Assembly: GCA_944321525.1 (NCBI GenBank)
Contig: CALULQ010000011.1
Location: 1 to 64,000, forward strand
Length of the DNA stretch: 64,000 bases
Direction of reading: 5' to 3'
Origin: an uncultured Paraprevotella sp.
Lineage (GTDB): Bacteria > Bacteroidota > Bacteroidia > Bacteroidales > Bacteroidaceae
Shown: piece by piece, positions 1-8,531 of the stretch
Position numbering within the stretch: the first letter of the stretch is position 1
Layout: every line of letters starts with the position of its first letter
The notes under the pieces: generated by a model
Seen by the model: only the letters and a program-made list of their open reading frames with translations
What the model was told of the DNA's origin: nothing
The model's database searches: none
Translations under genes and position numbers: made by a program

Positions 1-87
1 ACGGTCGCCAAACGCTACGTCCCCGCCTATGTCCTGGCCACTCTAAGATACCAATGGTCGTACACTCCCAAGAAAAAGAAACTATGA
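1..87 (+). CDS. C-terminal fragment of an unidentified protein
   Basis: Frame 1 is open from the window edge to a TGA at 85-87 and encodes 28 residues ending in a lysine-rich tail. The alternating hydrophobic/aromatic pattern (YVPAYVLATLRYQW) would suit a last beta-strand, but this is too short to identify. Frame 3 is also open across this stretch, so the frame choice is uncertain. The gene would lie directly upstream of the exporter cluster. Confidence 0.35.
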   Translation, partial: TVAKRYVPAYVLATLRYQWSYTPKKKKL

Positions 88-352
88 AACCGCCTAGCCC
101 TTATCCAAACCACCGACAGGGCTGCGCCTCTAGCTACTACGCCCTGCGTTATGAGATTCGTGAAGATTCCCTGGCTGAACACGGACTACACTATAGTTGT
201 GGATTCGGTCAATATCATCAATATCGTGAAAGGGGGGTGAAATGAGAATAGTCTGCAAATGGCATTTTTTACACCGCAAAGGCGTAGACGCGAATCTACC
301 TCGTGCGGGACACGGCGGGACATTACAATTTATTTTATTGTCTCACTCGTGA
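84..352 (+). other. Region of overlapping small ORFs upstream of the peptide exporter
   Basis: Three short reading frames compete here. One starts at ATG 84, overlaps the upstream stop as ATGA, and ends at 245 (53 residues, two Cys). One starts at ATG 242, again an ATGA overlap, and ends at 352 (36 residues). A third starts at ATG 151 and ends at 240 (29 residues); its last two residues are Gly-Gly. A run of six G at 232-237 sits at that Gly-Gly. Removing one G would join the 151 frame to the 242 frame, giving a peptide with a leader ending in Gly-Gly followed by a cationic tail. C39 exporters cleave after double glycine, so a precursor is expected near here, but which frame is translated, if any, cannot be settled from sequence. 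Confidence 0.3.
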
Positions 353-396
353 AGTTCTGCTTGTTTTTTCAATTGGGACTACAATAACAAGAATTC

Positions 397-2619
397 ATGC
401 GACGTTTTACACAATTTCCACACTACAAGCAGAACAACGCCATGGACTGCGGTCCGACGTGCCTGCGCATCATAGCACGGTATTACAAGCTGGACTACTC
501 GCCCGAGATGCTGCGCCGCCACTGCCACGTGTCGCGCACCGGGGTCAATCTGCTGGGCATCAGCGACGCCGCGGAGTACATCGGGCTGGAGGCGGTGGGG
601 GTGAAGATGACCTTCGAGCAGCTGGCCGAGGAGGGCGTGTTTCCCTGCATCCTCTACTGGAACCAGAACCACTTCGTGGTGTGCTACGGCATAGAGAGAC
701 GCAAGGGCGGAGGCTACAGGATACACATATCCGACCCGGCCTCGCAGCGGCTCACCTACACGCAGGAAGAGTTTGAGAAATGTTGGACGGGGGCCCGCGA
801 CGGGGGCGGGGACAAGAAGAGCGGCGTGGCCCTGATGGTGGAGCCGGGGGACAACTGGGGCAAGGTGGAGGACGAGTACCGGAAAAACCGGCGGAGCATC
901 CTGTCGTTCGTGCGCTATTTCACCCCCTACCGCCGCATGATAGCCCAACTGCTGCTGGCCATGCTGCTGGGGAGCCTGATACAGCTGGTGCTGCCCTTCC
1001 TGTCGCAGGCCATGGTGGACCAGGGCATCAACGGGCGCAACCTGAACATCATCACCCTGATCCTGCTGGCGCAGCTGGGCTTCTTCGTCGCCACGCTGAG
1101 CATCGACTACATCCGCTCGTGGATCATGCTGCACATCAACTCGCGCATCGACATCGCGCTCATCGCCGACTTCCTCATCAAGCTCACGGCCATGCCGCTG
1201 CAGTTTTTCGACTCGCGCATGACGGGCGACATCCTGCAGCGCATCGGCGACCACGGCCGCATCAAGAACTTCCTGCTGGGCAACAGCATGCGCATCGTGT
1301 TCTCGACGGTGAACTTCATCGTGTTCCTGTGCATCCTGGCCTATTACCACACGACGGTGCTGGCCATCTTCCTGACGGGCAACGCCCTCTACGTGGCGTG
1401 GATCTCGTTCTTCATGCGCTACCGGCGCGAACTGGACATCAAGCGGTTCAACCTGTCGGCCCAGGAACAGAGCAAGATGATACAGCTGGTGCAGGGCATG
1501 CAGGACATCAAGCTGAACAACAGCGAGCGGCAGAAGCGCTGGGAATGGGAACGGATACAGGTGAAGCTCTTCGGCATCGGGCTGAAGGGACTGCGCATCG
1601 GGCAGGTGCAGCAGTCCGGCTCGGTGTTCTTCACCCAGACCACCCACATCCTGATCTACTACATCGCGGCCAAGGCCGTGGTGGACGGGTCGATGACCCT
1701 CGGCATGATGATGTCGCTCACCTACATCATCGGGCAGGTGTCGGCCCCCATCGGCGAGTTCATCGGCTTCGCCCAGTCGTTCCAAGACGCGAAAATCAGC
1801 CTGGAGCGACTCAACGAGGTGCACTCGCAGCGGGACGAGGAGGAGGGAATAGAACGGAAACTGCCCCGGCTGCCCGGAGGGCGCGACATCGACATCAGGC
1901 ATCTCTCGTTCAGCTACAGCGGTTCGGACCGGGAACTGGCGCTCAACGACGTCAGCTTCCGGATTCCGGCCCACAAAGTGACGGCCGTCGTAGGCGAAAG
2001 CGGGTGCGGCAAGACCACCCTCATCAAACTGCTGCAGGGATTCTATGAGCCGACGCGCGGCAGCATCAGCGTGGGGGGCGTGGCCCTGTCGGACATCAAT
2101 CCCCACACGTGGCGGGCCGCCACTGGATCGGTGATGCAGGACAGCTTCATCTTCTCCGACACGATTGCGGGCAACATCGCCATCAGCACCGACGAGGCCA
2201 ACGAGGCGAGGGTGAGGGACGCGGCGAGGCTGGCACGGATTGACGACTTCGTGGAATCGCTCCCGCTGGGCTACGACACCGTCATCGGCATGGAGGGCAA
2301 GGGCGTGAGCCAGGGACAGCGGCAACGCATCCTGATAGCCCGCGCCATCTACAAGAACCCCGAATACATCTTCCTCGACGAGGCCACCAACTCGCTGGAC
2401 GCCACCAATGAGGCCGCCATCATGGACAACCTGAACCACTTCTACGAGGGGCGCACGGTGGTGGTCAGCGCCCACCGCCTGAGCACCGTGCGCAACGCCG
2501 ACCAAATCATCGTGATGGACAGGGGCAAGATAGTGGAGCACGGCGACCACCAAACCCTGCTGGAGAAACGGGGACGATATTATGAACTGGTGAAGAACCA
2601 AATGAGCGTAACGGCATGA
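397..2619 (+). CDS. Peptidase-containing ABC transporter (C39 bacteriocin-type exporter)
   Basis: A 740-residue protein that would cleave a leader peptide and export the core peptide across the inner membrane. Residues 1 to about 150 form a C39 cysteine peptidase: Cys18 in the MDCGPTC motif, His92 in NQNHFVV and Asp113 in ISDP are the likely triad. A six-helix ABC membrane domain follows (about 165-450). The nucleotide-binding domain has Walker A GESGCGKTT (533-541), a signature read as VSQGQ in place of LSGGQ, Walker B YIFLDEA (about 657) and the H-loop SAHRLSTV. Length fits the family. It heads a tightly packed cluster with a HlyD-like stub and modification enzymes. The function class is secure; the substrate is unknown. 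Confidence 0.93.
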   Translation: MRRFTQFPHYKQNNAMDCGPTCLRIIARYYKLDYSPEMLRRHCHVSRTGVNLLGISDAAEYIGLEAVGVKMTFEQLAEEGVFPCILYWNQNHFVVCYGIERRKGGGYRIHISDPASQRLTYTQEEFEKCWTGARDGGGDKKSGVALMVEPGDNWGKVEDEYRKNRRSILSFVRYFTPYRRMIAQLLLAMLLGSLIQLVLPFLSQAMVDQGINGRNLNIITLILLAQLGFFVATLSIDYIRSWIMLHINSRIDIALIADFLIKLTAMPLQFFDSRMTGDILQRIGDHGRIKNFLLGNSMRIVFSTVNFIVFLCILAYYHTTVLAIFLTGNALYVAWISFFMRYRRELDIKRFNLSAQEQSKMIQLVQGMQDIKLNNSERQKRWEWERIQVKLFGIGLKGLRIGQVQQSGSVFFTQTTHILIYYIAAKAVVDGSMTLGMMMSLTYIIGQVSAPIGEFIGFAQSFQDAKISLERLNEVHSQRDEEEGIERKLPRLPGGRDIDIRHLSFSYSGSDRELALNDVSFRIPAHKVTAVVGESGCGKTTLIKLLQGFYEPTRGSISVGGVALSDINPHTWRAATGSVMQDSFIFSDTIAGNIAISTDEANEARVRDAARLARIDDFVESLPLGYDTVIGMEGKGVSQGQRQRILIARAIYKNPEYIFLDEATNSLDATNEAAIMDNLNHFYEGRTVVVSAHRLSTVRNADQIIVMDRGKIVEHGDHQTLLEKRGRYYELVKNQMSVTA

Positions 2620-2819
2620 AAGACGAAAAAACACACTGCCCCGAAGTGGAGCAACTCATGAGCGGGCGCATGCCCTTCGTCACCCGGCACGGCATCACCA
2701 TCGTAGCCGCCGTGGTGGCCCTGACGGGCGCCGTGCTGCTGTGCTCGGGCGGGGCACCGCAACAACTGATGAAAGACATCGTGAAACACACCGTAGAACA
2801 AATCAAAAGCAAAATATGA
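2616..2819 (+). CDS. Small membrane protein resembling the N-terminal anchor of HlyD adaptors
   Basis: A 67-residue protein whose ATG overlaps the exporter stop (ATGA). A charged N-terminus of about 20 residues precedes one membrane helix (about 25-45), followed by a short charged tail. The segment around GRMPFVTRHGITIV recalls the entry to the single helix of Bacteroidetes HlyD/MFP adaptors, which are encoded beside such exporters but run to about 400 residues with hairpin and lipoyl domains. None of those domains is present, because the protein ends just after the helix. It may be a reduced adaptor, an exporter subunit, or the remnant of a degraded hlyD gene. The HlyD relation is inferred from pattern only. 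Confidence 0.6.
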   Translation: MKDEKTHCPEVEQLMSGRMPFVTRHGITIVAAVVALTGAVLLCSGGAPQQLMKDIVKHTVEQIKSKI

Positions 2820-4288
2820 TGGGACACACTGATTGCGTCATCTCGGCCGTGGGGCGAAACAGCCTGCACCGCCAATGGCTGGAAGGCGAGCCGCACTTCG
2901 ACCTCCACCTGATTGTATATGACGACTCCGCGGACCTGTTCCGCGGCGACACGGAACACTTGTGCCAGCTCAAGGGCTACAAGCTGAAAGTCGTTTACCG
3001 CTACCTGGAACTGCATCCGGAACTGATGGGGCGGTATGACTACTTCTTCATCCCGGACGACGACCTGCAGATGGACGCCGCCGCCATCAACGCCCTCTTC
3101 GAAGCCATGCGGCGCTACGGGCTGAGGGTGGCGCAGCCGGCGCTCCGCATGTCGTACTTCTCCTGGAAACACACGCTGAGGGACCGGTATTGCAGGCTGC
3201 GCTACACTAACTTCGTGGAGATGATGATGCCCTGTTTCTCGCGCGAGGCACTGGAGAAGGTACTGTTCACCTTCGACGAGAACGAGACGGGATGGGGGAC
3301 GGAGGCCCACTGGCCCCGATTGCTCCATGCCGGGCCAAAGGACATGGCCATCGTGGACGAAATCGGCGTGGTGCACGCGCGCCCCATACAGCCGAGGCGC
3401 CCCCTGCACCGGCAGGAACAAGAGGCTTATTTCCGGAAATACGGCCTGACGGACCGGGTGGAGGAATACGGGACCCTGCCGGCAGACGGGGCGCAGGATT
3501 TTCCCTGCTTCCGGGAGCGGTGCAGGCAATTCAAGGCGATGTTCGCGCACTGGCTCCAAGAGGAAAGGATGGCGACGGCATCGGTGGGAGAAGACGGGCA
3601 CTTCGGCTACGCACACTTCCTGTTCCTGCTGGCGCGAATCACGGAGTCGCAACGGCTGGCCGACGCGGCGCTGGACATCCTGGGCAGGGCACAAGACTGG
3701 CTGGGAAACATCAAGAACGACATGAGCTTCGGGCACGGCATCGCGGGATGCTGCTGGCTGGTGGAGTTCCTGGCACGGAACGGATTCATAGACTGTGACC
3801 CGCAGGACGTGCTGGAAGAGGCGGACCTACACGTGGAGCGCTACCTGCGGGAACACGAGGACGGACTGTCGTTCACGGAACTGGCGGGCATCGGGCGGTA
3901 TTACCTGGCCAAGGCCGCGCGCAGCGGCACGGCGGAGCACCGCAGGGACTGCGAGCACGTGGCGGAACTGCTGGAACGGAAAACAGACGGGGAGGAGGAC
4001 GAGGCGGACATCGAGACCGTGGCGGACGCCCTGGAGCTGCTGCAAAAATGTGGGCGAACGGACCATACACGGCTCCGCCGGCTGGAGAAGCGGGTGGGAA
4101 TCTGCACGTGCACTCCGCTGGAGCACGCGCACCGGATGTTCCGGCTATACGGCCTGACGGGAGACGAATATTTCAAAGTCTGCGTCAGGGAAGAACTGGA
4201 GCACCTTCCGCCCCAATTGCTGGACCTTGGCGGCGCGCTGGCCTTGGCGGAAATGTTATCTTTTGACTCAAACGGACTTATATCATGA
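2816..4288 (+). CDS. DUF707 glycosyltransferase-like / LanC-like fusion protein
   Basis: A protein of about 490 residues starting at ATG 2816, which overlaps the previous stop; ATG 2819 is equally possible. The N-terminal half (about 1-200) fits the DUF707 family: an acidic PDDDL motif (Asp81-83), RYTNFVEMMMP (from 129) and ENETGWG (about 152-158). This resembles a nucleotide-sugar transferase fold. The C-terminal half (about 240-485) is alpha-helical with GHGIAGCCWLVEFL (306-319) and ELAGIGRYYLA, like the repeated helical hairpins of LanC-type cyclases in Bacteroidetes peptide clusters. The usual C-terminal zinc-site motif (Trp-Cys-His-Gly) is not visible, so cyclase activity is doubtful. 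The context beside a C39 exporter suggests it modifies the exported peptide. The domain fusion is the unusual point. Confidence 0.65.
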   Translation: MMGHTDCVISAVGRNSLHRQWLEGEPHFDLHLIVYDDSADLFRGDTEHLCQLKGYKLKVVYRYLELHPELMGRYDYFFIPDDDLQMDAAAINALFEAMRRYGLRVAQPALRMSYFSWKHTLRDRYCRLRYTNFVEMMMPCFSREALEKVLFTFDENETGWGTEAHWPRLLHAGPKDMAIVDEIGVVHARPIQPRRPLHRQEQEAYFRKYGLTDRVEEYGTLPADGAQDFPCFRERCRQFKAMFAHWLQEERMATASVGEDGHFGYAHFLFLLARITESQRLADAALDILGRAQDWLGNIKNDMSFGHGIAGCCWLVEFLARNGFIDCDPQDVLEEADLHVERYLREHEDGLSFTELAGIGRYYLAKAARSGTAEHRRDCEHVAELLERKTDGEEDEADIETVADALELLQKCGRTDHTRLRRLEKRVGICTCTPLEHAHRMFRLYGLTGDEYFKVCVREELEHLPPQLLDLGGALALAEMLSFDSNGLIS

Positions 4289-5049
4289 CGAATACGGCTA
4301 TTTTGTTTACGACCCATGTGGTTCATGACAGCATCAGGCGGCAAATTCTGAAGCTCCGGGACGAGACCCGGGGGCAGGGCGATTTCTATGTGGGCTACCA
4401 GGCGGACAAGGTGTCTCTCCAACTGCCCGACGGCGTGACGCCCTTCCCTTTCACCCTGAGGAAGCTCAACCTGTTGGGCTACAGCCCGAGGGTGTGCACC
4501 CTGCTGGGCGGGAGCTTCCACTTCGTCCTGTTGGACTTCTTCCGCCATTTCCCGGGATATGATTACTATTGGCTGGTGGAATACGACGTGCGTTTCAACG
4601 GCAACTGGAAAGAGTTCTTTTCCTTTTTTGAAGACAAGGAGGAGGATTTCGTATCGGCCCATCTTGAGACGGTGGACGACTTCCCCGGATGGTCTTGGTG
4701 GGACGCCGTGGAGCTGGCGGGCATTCCCCTGAAACGAGAAAACCTGCGCAAGTCGTTCAATCCCATTTGCCGGCTTTCCTGGCGCGCCTTGGACTTGTTG
4801 GACCGGAGGTGCCAACTGGGCGACCGGGGACATTATGAGGCCGTGATGCCCACGCTGTTCCATCACTACCGGCTGCGGATGGCGGACTTCGGCGGGCGCG
4901 GCCGGTATGCGTACCCGGGTTGTCCCGACCTGTTTTATGCGGACAATCCCGGCGACGACGGTCCCGACCGGTGTACCCACCGCTTCCGGCCCGCGTACAC
5001 GGAGGAGGGCATGACCCTGCCCAACAAGATTTATCATCCTATAAAATAA
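4285..5049 (+). CDS. Glycosyltransferase-like protein
   Basis: A 254-residue soluble protein whose ATG overlaps the previous stop (ATGA). It opens with a beta-strand (AILFTTHVVHD) and carries YYWLVEYDVRFNGNWKEFF near residue 95, a hydrophobic strand ending in an acidic E-x-D pair as in metal-dependent GT-A glycosyltransferases. The pattern recalls DUF3405-type proteins. It ends in YHPIK, as its neighbour at 5055 nearly does (YHPFK), and both begin with an FTTH strand, so the two look like diverged duplicates. Translational coupling puts it in the exporter operon, where it may glycosylate the peptide. The enzymatic assignment is by pattern only. Confidence 0.55.
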   Translation: MTNTAILFTTHVVHDSIRRQILKLRDETRGQGDFYVGYQADKVSLQLPDGVTPFPFTLRKLNLLGYSPRVCTLLGGSFHFVLLDFFRHFPGYDYYWLVEYDVRFNGNWKEFFSFFEDKEEDFVSAHLETVDDFPGWSWWDAVELAGIPLKRENLRKSFNPICRLSWRALDLLDRRCQLGDRGHYEAVMPTLFHHYRLRMADFGGRGRYAYPGCPDLFYADNPGDDGPDRCTHRFRPAYTEEGMTLPNKIYHPIK

Positions 5050-5054
5050 CAATT

Positions 5055-5810
5055 ATGAGAAAAGAGTTTCAGACTTCCACGAGGAAGCACCAGAACTGCG
5101 TGGTGTTCACCACCCACAAGTTGGACGAAGGCGTATTGAGCTATCTGGCCTATCTCAAGAAAGAGGTAGAGGGCACAATGGACTTCGTCATCCTCTACGA
5201 CCAGTCGGCCCATCCCATCCGGGAGGAGGACTATCCCGACTACTCCTTCTTCTTCTTCGAATCGGAGAAACTGAGGGGCTTCTTCCATCAGGGCAACAAA
5301 CTGCTGCCCAACACATTCGTCGCCCTGATTGAATATGCAAAGCAATACCGCTACGACCATTACCTGCTGATGGAGAACGACATCATCCTGCAAGGCAAGT
5401 TCCATGAGTTCATCGGCCGGGTGTGCGAAGAGCAGGCGGACTACATCCATATCGCCACGGACGTGGAAGGCGGACCGCTCAATCATTGGCCCGTGCAATA
5501 CATCCGCGACTGCCCCTTTGAGCGCCTCTACTTCGCGTGGTGCCACATCTTCTATGTCAGCCGCAAATTCATCGTGGACGTAGCGAATTTCATGGACCAG
5601 AATGACAGCATACATTACGAATTCCTGTTGCCGACGATGGCTTACACCGGCGGTTACGAGGTGCGGCAGTTTGAAAACTTCGGCTATCATTTCCAAGTGT
5701 CGTGGGGACCGGTGGCCTATTATGAGTTCCTGCACCGCATAGAACAAACGCACAATACTTTCTACCATCCGTTCAAACACTTGGAACTGTTGGCGTTCGA
5801 GAACCTTTGA
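5055..5810 (+). CDS. Glycosyltransferase-like protein, paralogue of the preceding gene
   Basis: A 251-residue protein. The start at ATG 5055 lies 5 bases after the upstream stop and gives a normal N-terminus; the longer open frame upstream is out-of-frame sequence of the preceding gene. It has a first strand NCVVFTTHKLDEG, a central YDHYLLMENDIILQGKFHEF with the acidic E-x-D pair at the place equivalent to VEYDVRF in the neighbour, and a YHPFK tail. It is the last gene of the cluster and is followed by a hairpin. Sugar donor and acceptor are unknown. The pairing with a similar gene suggests either two sequential sugar additions or a heteromeric enzyme. Confidence 0.55.
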   Translation: MRKEFQTSTRKHQNCVVFTTHKLDEGVLSYLAYLKKEVEGTMDFVILYDQSAHPIREEDYPDYSFFFFESEKLRGFFHQGNKLLPNTFVALIEYAKQYRYDHYLLMENDIILQGKFHEFIGRVCEEQADYIHIATDVEGGPLNHWPVQYIRDCPFERLYFAWCHIFYVSRKFIVDVANFMDQNDSIHYEFLLPTMAYTGGYEVRQFENFGYHFQVSWGPVAYYEFLHRIEQTHNTFYHPFKHLELLAFENL

Positions 5811-5851
5811 CACGGGCACAGCTACAAGAAACGGAACTGACAAACGGAACT

Positions 5852-5890
5852 GCCGCGCACAGGAACGACTCCCGTGCGCAGCAGTTTTTT
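5852..5890. terminator. Probable terminator between convergent operons
   Basis: A 6-bp stem GCGCAC (5855-5860) / GTGCGC (5874-5879), with flanking TGC/GCA pairing, is followed by TTTTTT at 5885-5890. It lies 40 bases after the last gene of the peptide cluster and before the stop of the convergent GH51 gene. Confidence 0.6.
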
Positions 5891-5920
5891 CATGACCTCG
5901 TCCGTAACGGCAGATGGCAG

Positions 5921-8443
5921 TTACAGTTCGGCCTTTATACGCAGGATGGTGTAGGAATAAGGTTGGAACTCATACACGAAGTCGTCGCCAGCATCCTGAA
6001 GCTCGCTCTCCTGGGGCGAAATCTTCAAAGGCTCGGCAAACGAATTTTCCTCCGCGTCGTCCGTGGCCGACAGGGTAATCACCTTGCCAGTCCCGGCCAC
6101 CCGCTTGGCTCCTTCCAGCCTGATGCCCAAAGGATAGGTCTTGCCTTCGGCATTCACGACCTTGATGACCACTTCGCCGGCGGCCTCATCGTAGCCGGTG
6201 GTGAAGAACTGCATCGGGCTCGACTTCGGCTCGAAGGCCAGCACCAACTTGCCGTCCATGTAGAGTTCGCTCTTCTGCGGGGTGACCACCATCTTCACCT
6301 GATACCAGCGCCCCGTTTCGAGGCTCTGGGCGGTGCGGTTGTCGCCAGCCACGCCCGAGGTGCGCCCTTGGTTCACCTCCTCCACGGCCGTGGTCTGGTT
6401 GCCCCATCCGCCCACGTTGTACACGTAGCCTTTGCCCTGTGGCTCCGTCAGGCCCCAATAGAGGAAGAAGCCCTCGTTGCCGCCCGTCTTCTTCACCTGG
6501 CACTCCATCGTGAACCGGTTGCTCTTGACGCCGCTCAGGATGTAGCGGGCCGGAGTCTCAGGCGACGTCTGGGTGAGCACACCGTCCGTCCACGTCCAGT
6601 TGCCATTCTTGTGCGCCACGGCAGAGAGGTCCACCTCCATGGGCTTGCCATCGGCATCGGCAAACTTCACGTCGCGGAACTCCACGCTGGTGTTCCACGA
6701 ACCGAAGCCGAAAAGCCCCTCGCCGAAGGTCAACGCCCGCGGAGCGCTCATCGTCATGTTGCTCTTCACGTTGTACGACGGCCGGTTCTCGGCCGCCATC
6801 TTCTGCACGTAGTAAGAGCTGCGGCCCAGCACGCTGTCGGTGTCCAGCCAAATCAGGTTCACGGGCCAGGAGCGGTCGTGGCGGTTCTCGAGCAAGGGAG
6901 CGTAGGAAGCCATCTTCACCAGGTCGCCGTTGCGCTCCATGCCGCCGATGAAGGCCGCTTCGGAGAGCGCTGCGCGCATGTTGCCGCCGCCCACATTGGC
7001 GTTGCAGGCATACTCGCCGACGTAGATGTCATACTTGCCGCGCGGCTGGTTGTCGAAGATAGTGGTGTTCTGGAAGAAGAATTCCGGGGCGACATACCAA
7101 TGCGGGTCTATCATGTCGGTCTTGGCAATGTTCCCCGCAGCTCCCAACCCATGAGTGGAAATCAGCGTCAGTTGCGGATACTTCTCCTTGATGGCCGCAT
7201 AGAAGATGTCGAAGCGTTTGTCGTACTCCGCGCCCCAGTTTTCGTTGCCAATCTCCACATACTTCAAGGGGAAGGGAGCCGGATGGCCATGCGCGGCACG
7301 CTTAGCGCCCCACTCCGTGTCGGTGTCGCCGATGGCATACTCGATGGCATCCAGACAGTCGTCCACGTAGAAGGCGATTTCGTCGTCTGTGGAGACATCG
7401 GCCATGCGCATCTGACAAGCCATGCCCACGTTGCAGACGAACATGGCGTCGGCATGGATGTCCTCGCAGAACTGCAGCATCTCATAGTAACCGAAACCAT
7501 AGGAACAGCGATAGCCCCAGGTGCTGTATTCGCCGGGGCGGGCCGCCGGGTCGCCCAACGACTTCTTCCACTCATAGCGGTTGCCCAGCGTGATGCCTTC
7601 CACCACGCACCCGCCCGGCCAGCGGACGAAGGCCGGCTTCAGGTCGGCCAGCATCGTGGCCACGTCGTTGCGCAAACCGTTGGTCCGGCCATGGAAAGTT
7701 TTCTCGGGGAAGAGCGACACGTAGTCGAGCCAGACCGTGCCCGTGCCGTCGAACTCCAACGCCAGCTTGCCTTTCCCCGACGTGGCCAGGGGCACCAGCT
7801 TCTGGTCCACATCGCTCCACTGGCCGTCTTCACCGAGAAGCACGGGAGCAGACACCAGCACTTCGCCCTTTTCCGAGAGGAGAAGCGCCTTCACGCCCCC
7901 CTTATATCCCGACGTGCGCAGGATGGTGCGCAACAAGTAGGTGTCGCCTTCCACCAGGTTCATGCCCCAATAGCCGCCGTTGACCAGCCGCACCGGCGCA
8001 TCGGCGGCGGTGATGGAGAGTTTCAGGTTGTTGGGCGCCGTGTCGAACTTCGGGCGCTCCTTGGTCAGTTCCATCTTGGCGTCGGCGCCTTGCCCCGTCA
8101 CCAAGGTCCAGCCCGGAACGGGTTCGGTGGTCCAACGGAAACGGCCGTCGCCCGTCTTCCCCGTCATGTGGTTGACCACCTTCTTGGGGTGCAGCACGTC
8201 GCCCTCGGCATAATAGCCTTCCGGCATTTCCAGTTCTTCGAAACTGCGGTTTCTCACCAGTTCCGCATACAAGCCTCCGTCTCCGGCATGGTTGATTTCC
8301 TCGAAGAAGACACCATACATGGAGGGAGAGACCTCCGCGCCCTTGTCCTGCAGGTTGACCACGAGCTGGTCTTCCGGCTCCACTTGGGTGCACGCGCCTG
8401 CCAACAAGGCCAAAGACGCCATCAGCAAAACATTTCTCTTCAT
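5921..8443 (-). CDS. Alpha-L-arabinofuranosidase, GH51, lipoprotein
   Basis: An 840-residue enzyme predicted to release terminal alpha-L-arabinofuranose from arabinans or arabinogalactans. The start at 8443 gives a lipoprotein signal peptide with lipobox LAGAC; the extra 47 residues upstream in frame look non-coding. The catalytic acid/base Glu lies in VEIGNENWG (about residue 397) and the nucleophile Glu in YVGEYACN (about 475). A carbohydrate-binding-like insert follows in the C-terminal third before the family's terminal beta-sandwich. It lies 88 bases downstream of another secreted hydrolase gene on the same strand, so both are likely co-transcribed. Confidence 0.88.
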   Translation of the reverse strand: MKRNVLLMASLALLAGACTQVEPEDQLVVNLQDKGAEVSPSMYGVFFEEINHAGDGGLYAELVRNRSFEELEMPEGYYAEGDVLHPKKVVNHMTGKTGDGRFRWTTEPVPGWTLVTGQGADAKMELTKERPKFDTAPNNLKLSITAADAPVRLVNGGYWGMNLVEGDTYLLRTILRTSGYKGGVKALLLSEKGEVLVSAPVLLGEDGQWSDVDQKLVPLATSGKGKLALEFDGTGTVWLDYVSLFPEKTFHGRTNGLRNDVATMLADLKPAFVRWPGGCVVEGITLGNRYEWKKSLGDPAARPGEYSTWGYRCSYGFGYYEMLQFCEDIHADAMFVCNVGMACQMRMADVSTDDEIAFYVDDCLDAIEYAIGDTDTEWGAKRAAHGHPAPFPLKYVEIGNENWGAEYDKRFDIFYAAIKEKYPQLTLISTHGLGAAGNIAKTDMIDPHWYVAPEFFFQNTTIFDNQPRGKYDIYVGEYACNANVGGGNMRAALSEAAFIGGMERNGDLVKMASYAPLLENRHDRSWPVNLIWLDTDSVLGRSSYYVQKMAAENRPSYNVKSNMTMSAPRALTFGEGLFGFGSWNTSVEFRDVKFADADGKPMEVDLSAVAHKNGNWTWTDGVLTQTSPETPARYILSGVKSNRFTMECQVKKTGGNEGFFLYWGLTEPQGKGYVYNVGGWGNQTTAVEEVNQGRTSGVAGDNRTAQSLETGRWYQVKMVVTPQKSELYMDGKLVLAFEPKSSPMQFFTTGYDEAAGEVVIKVVNAEGKTYPLGIRLEGAKRVAGTGKVITLSATDDAEENSFAEPLKISPQESELQDAGDDFVYEFQPYSYTILRIKAEL

Positions 8444-8531
8444 GTTCTTCAGGTTTTTTGATATGATTATTGCGTTCCGCCCGCCGGGATGCCCGGCGGG
8501 ACTGTTTTTCCCATCCACGGGAAAGCCGCCG

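Noticed and set aside
379..2634. 751-residue open frame antisense to the exporter
   Set aside because: It is the shadow of a GC-rich gene; composition is dominated by His, Val, Leu and Ala, and the plus-strand frame has every exporter motif.
5807..8461. 884-residue plus-strand open frame across the GH51 gene
   Set aside because: Antisense shadow; no domain motifs, while the minus strand shows both GH51 catalytic glutamates.
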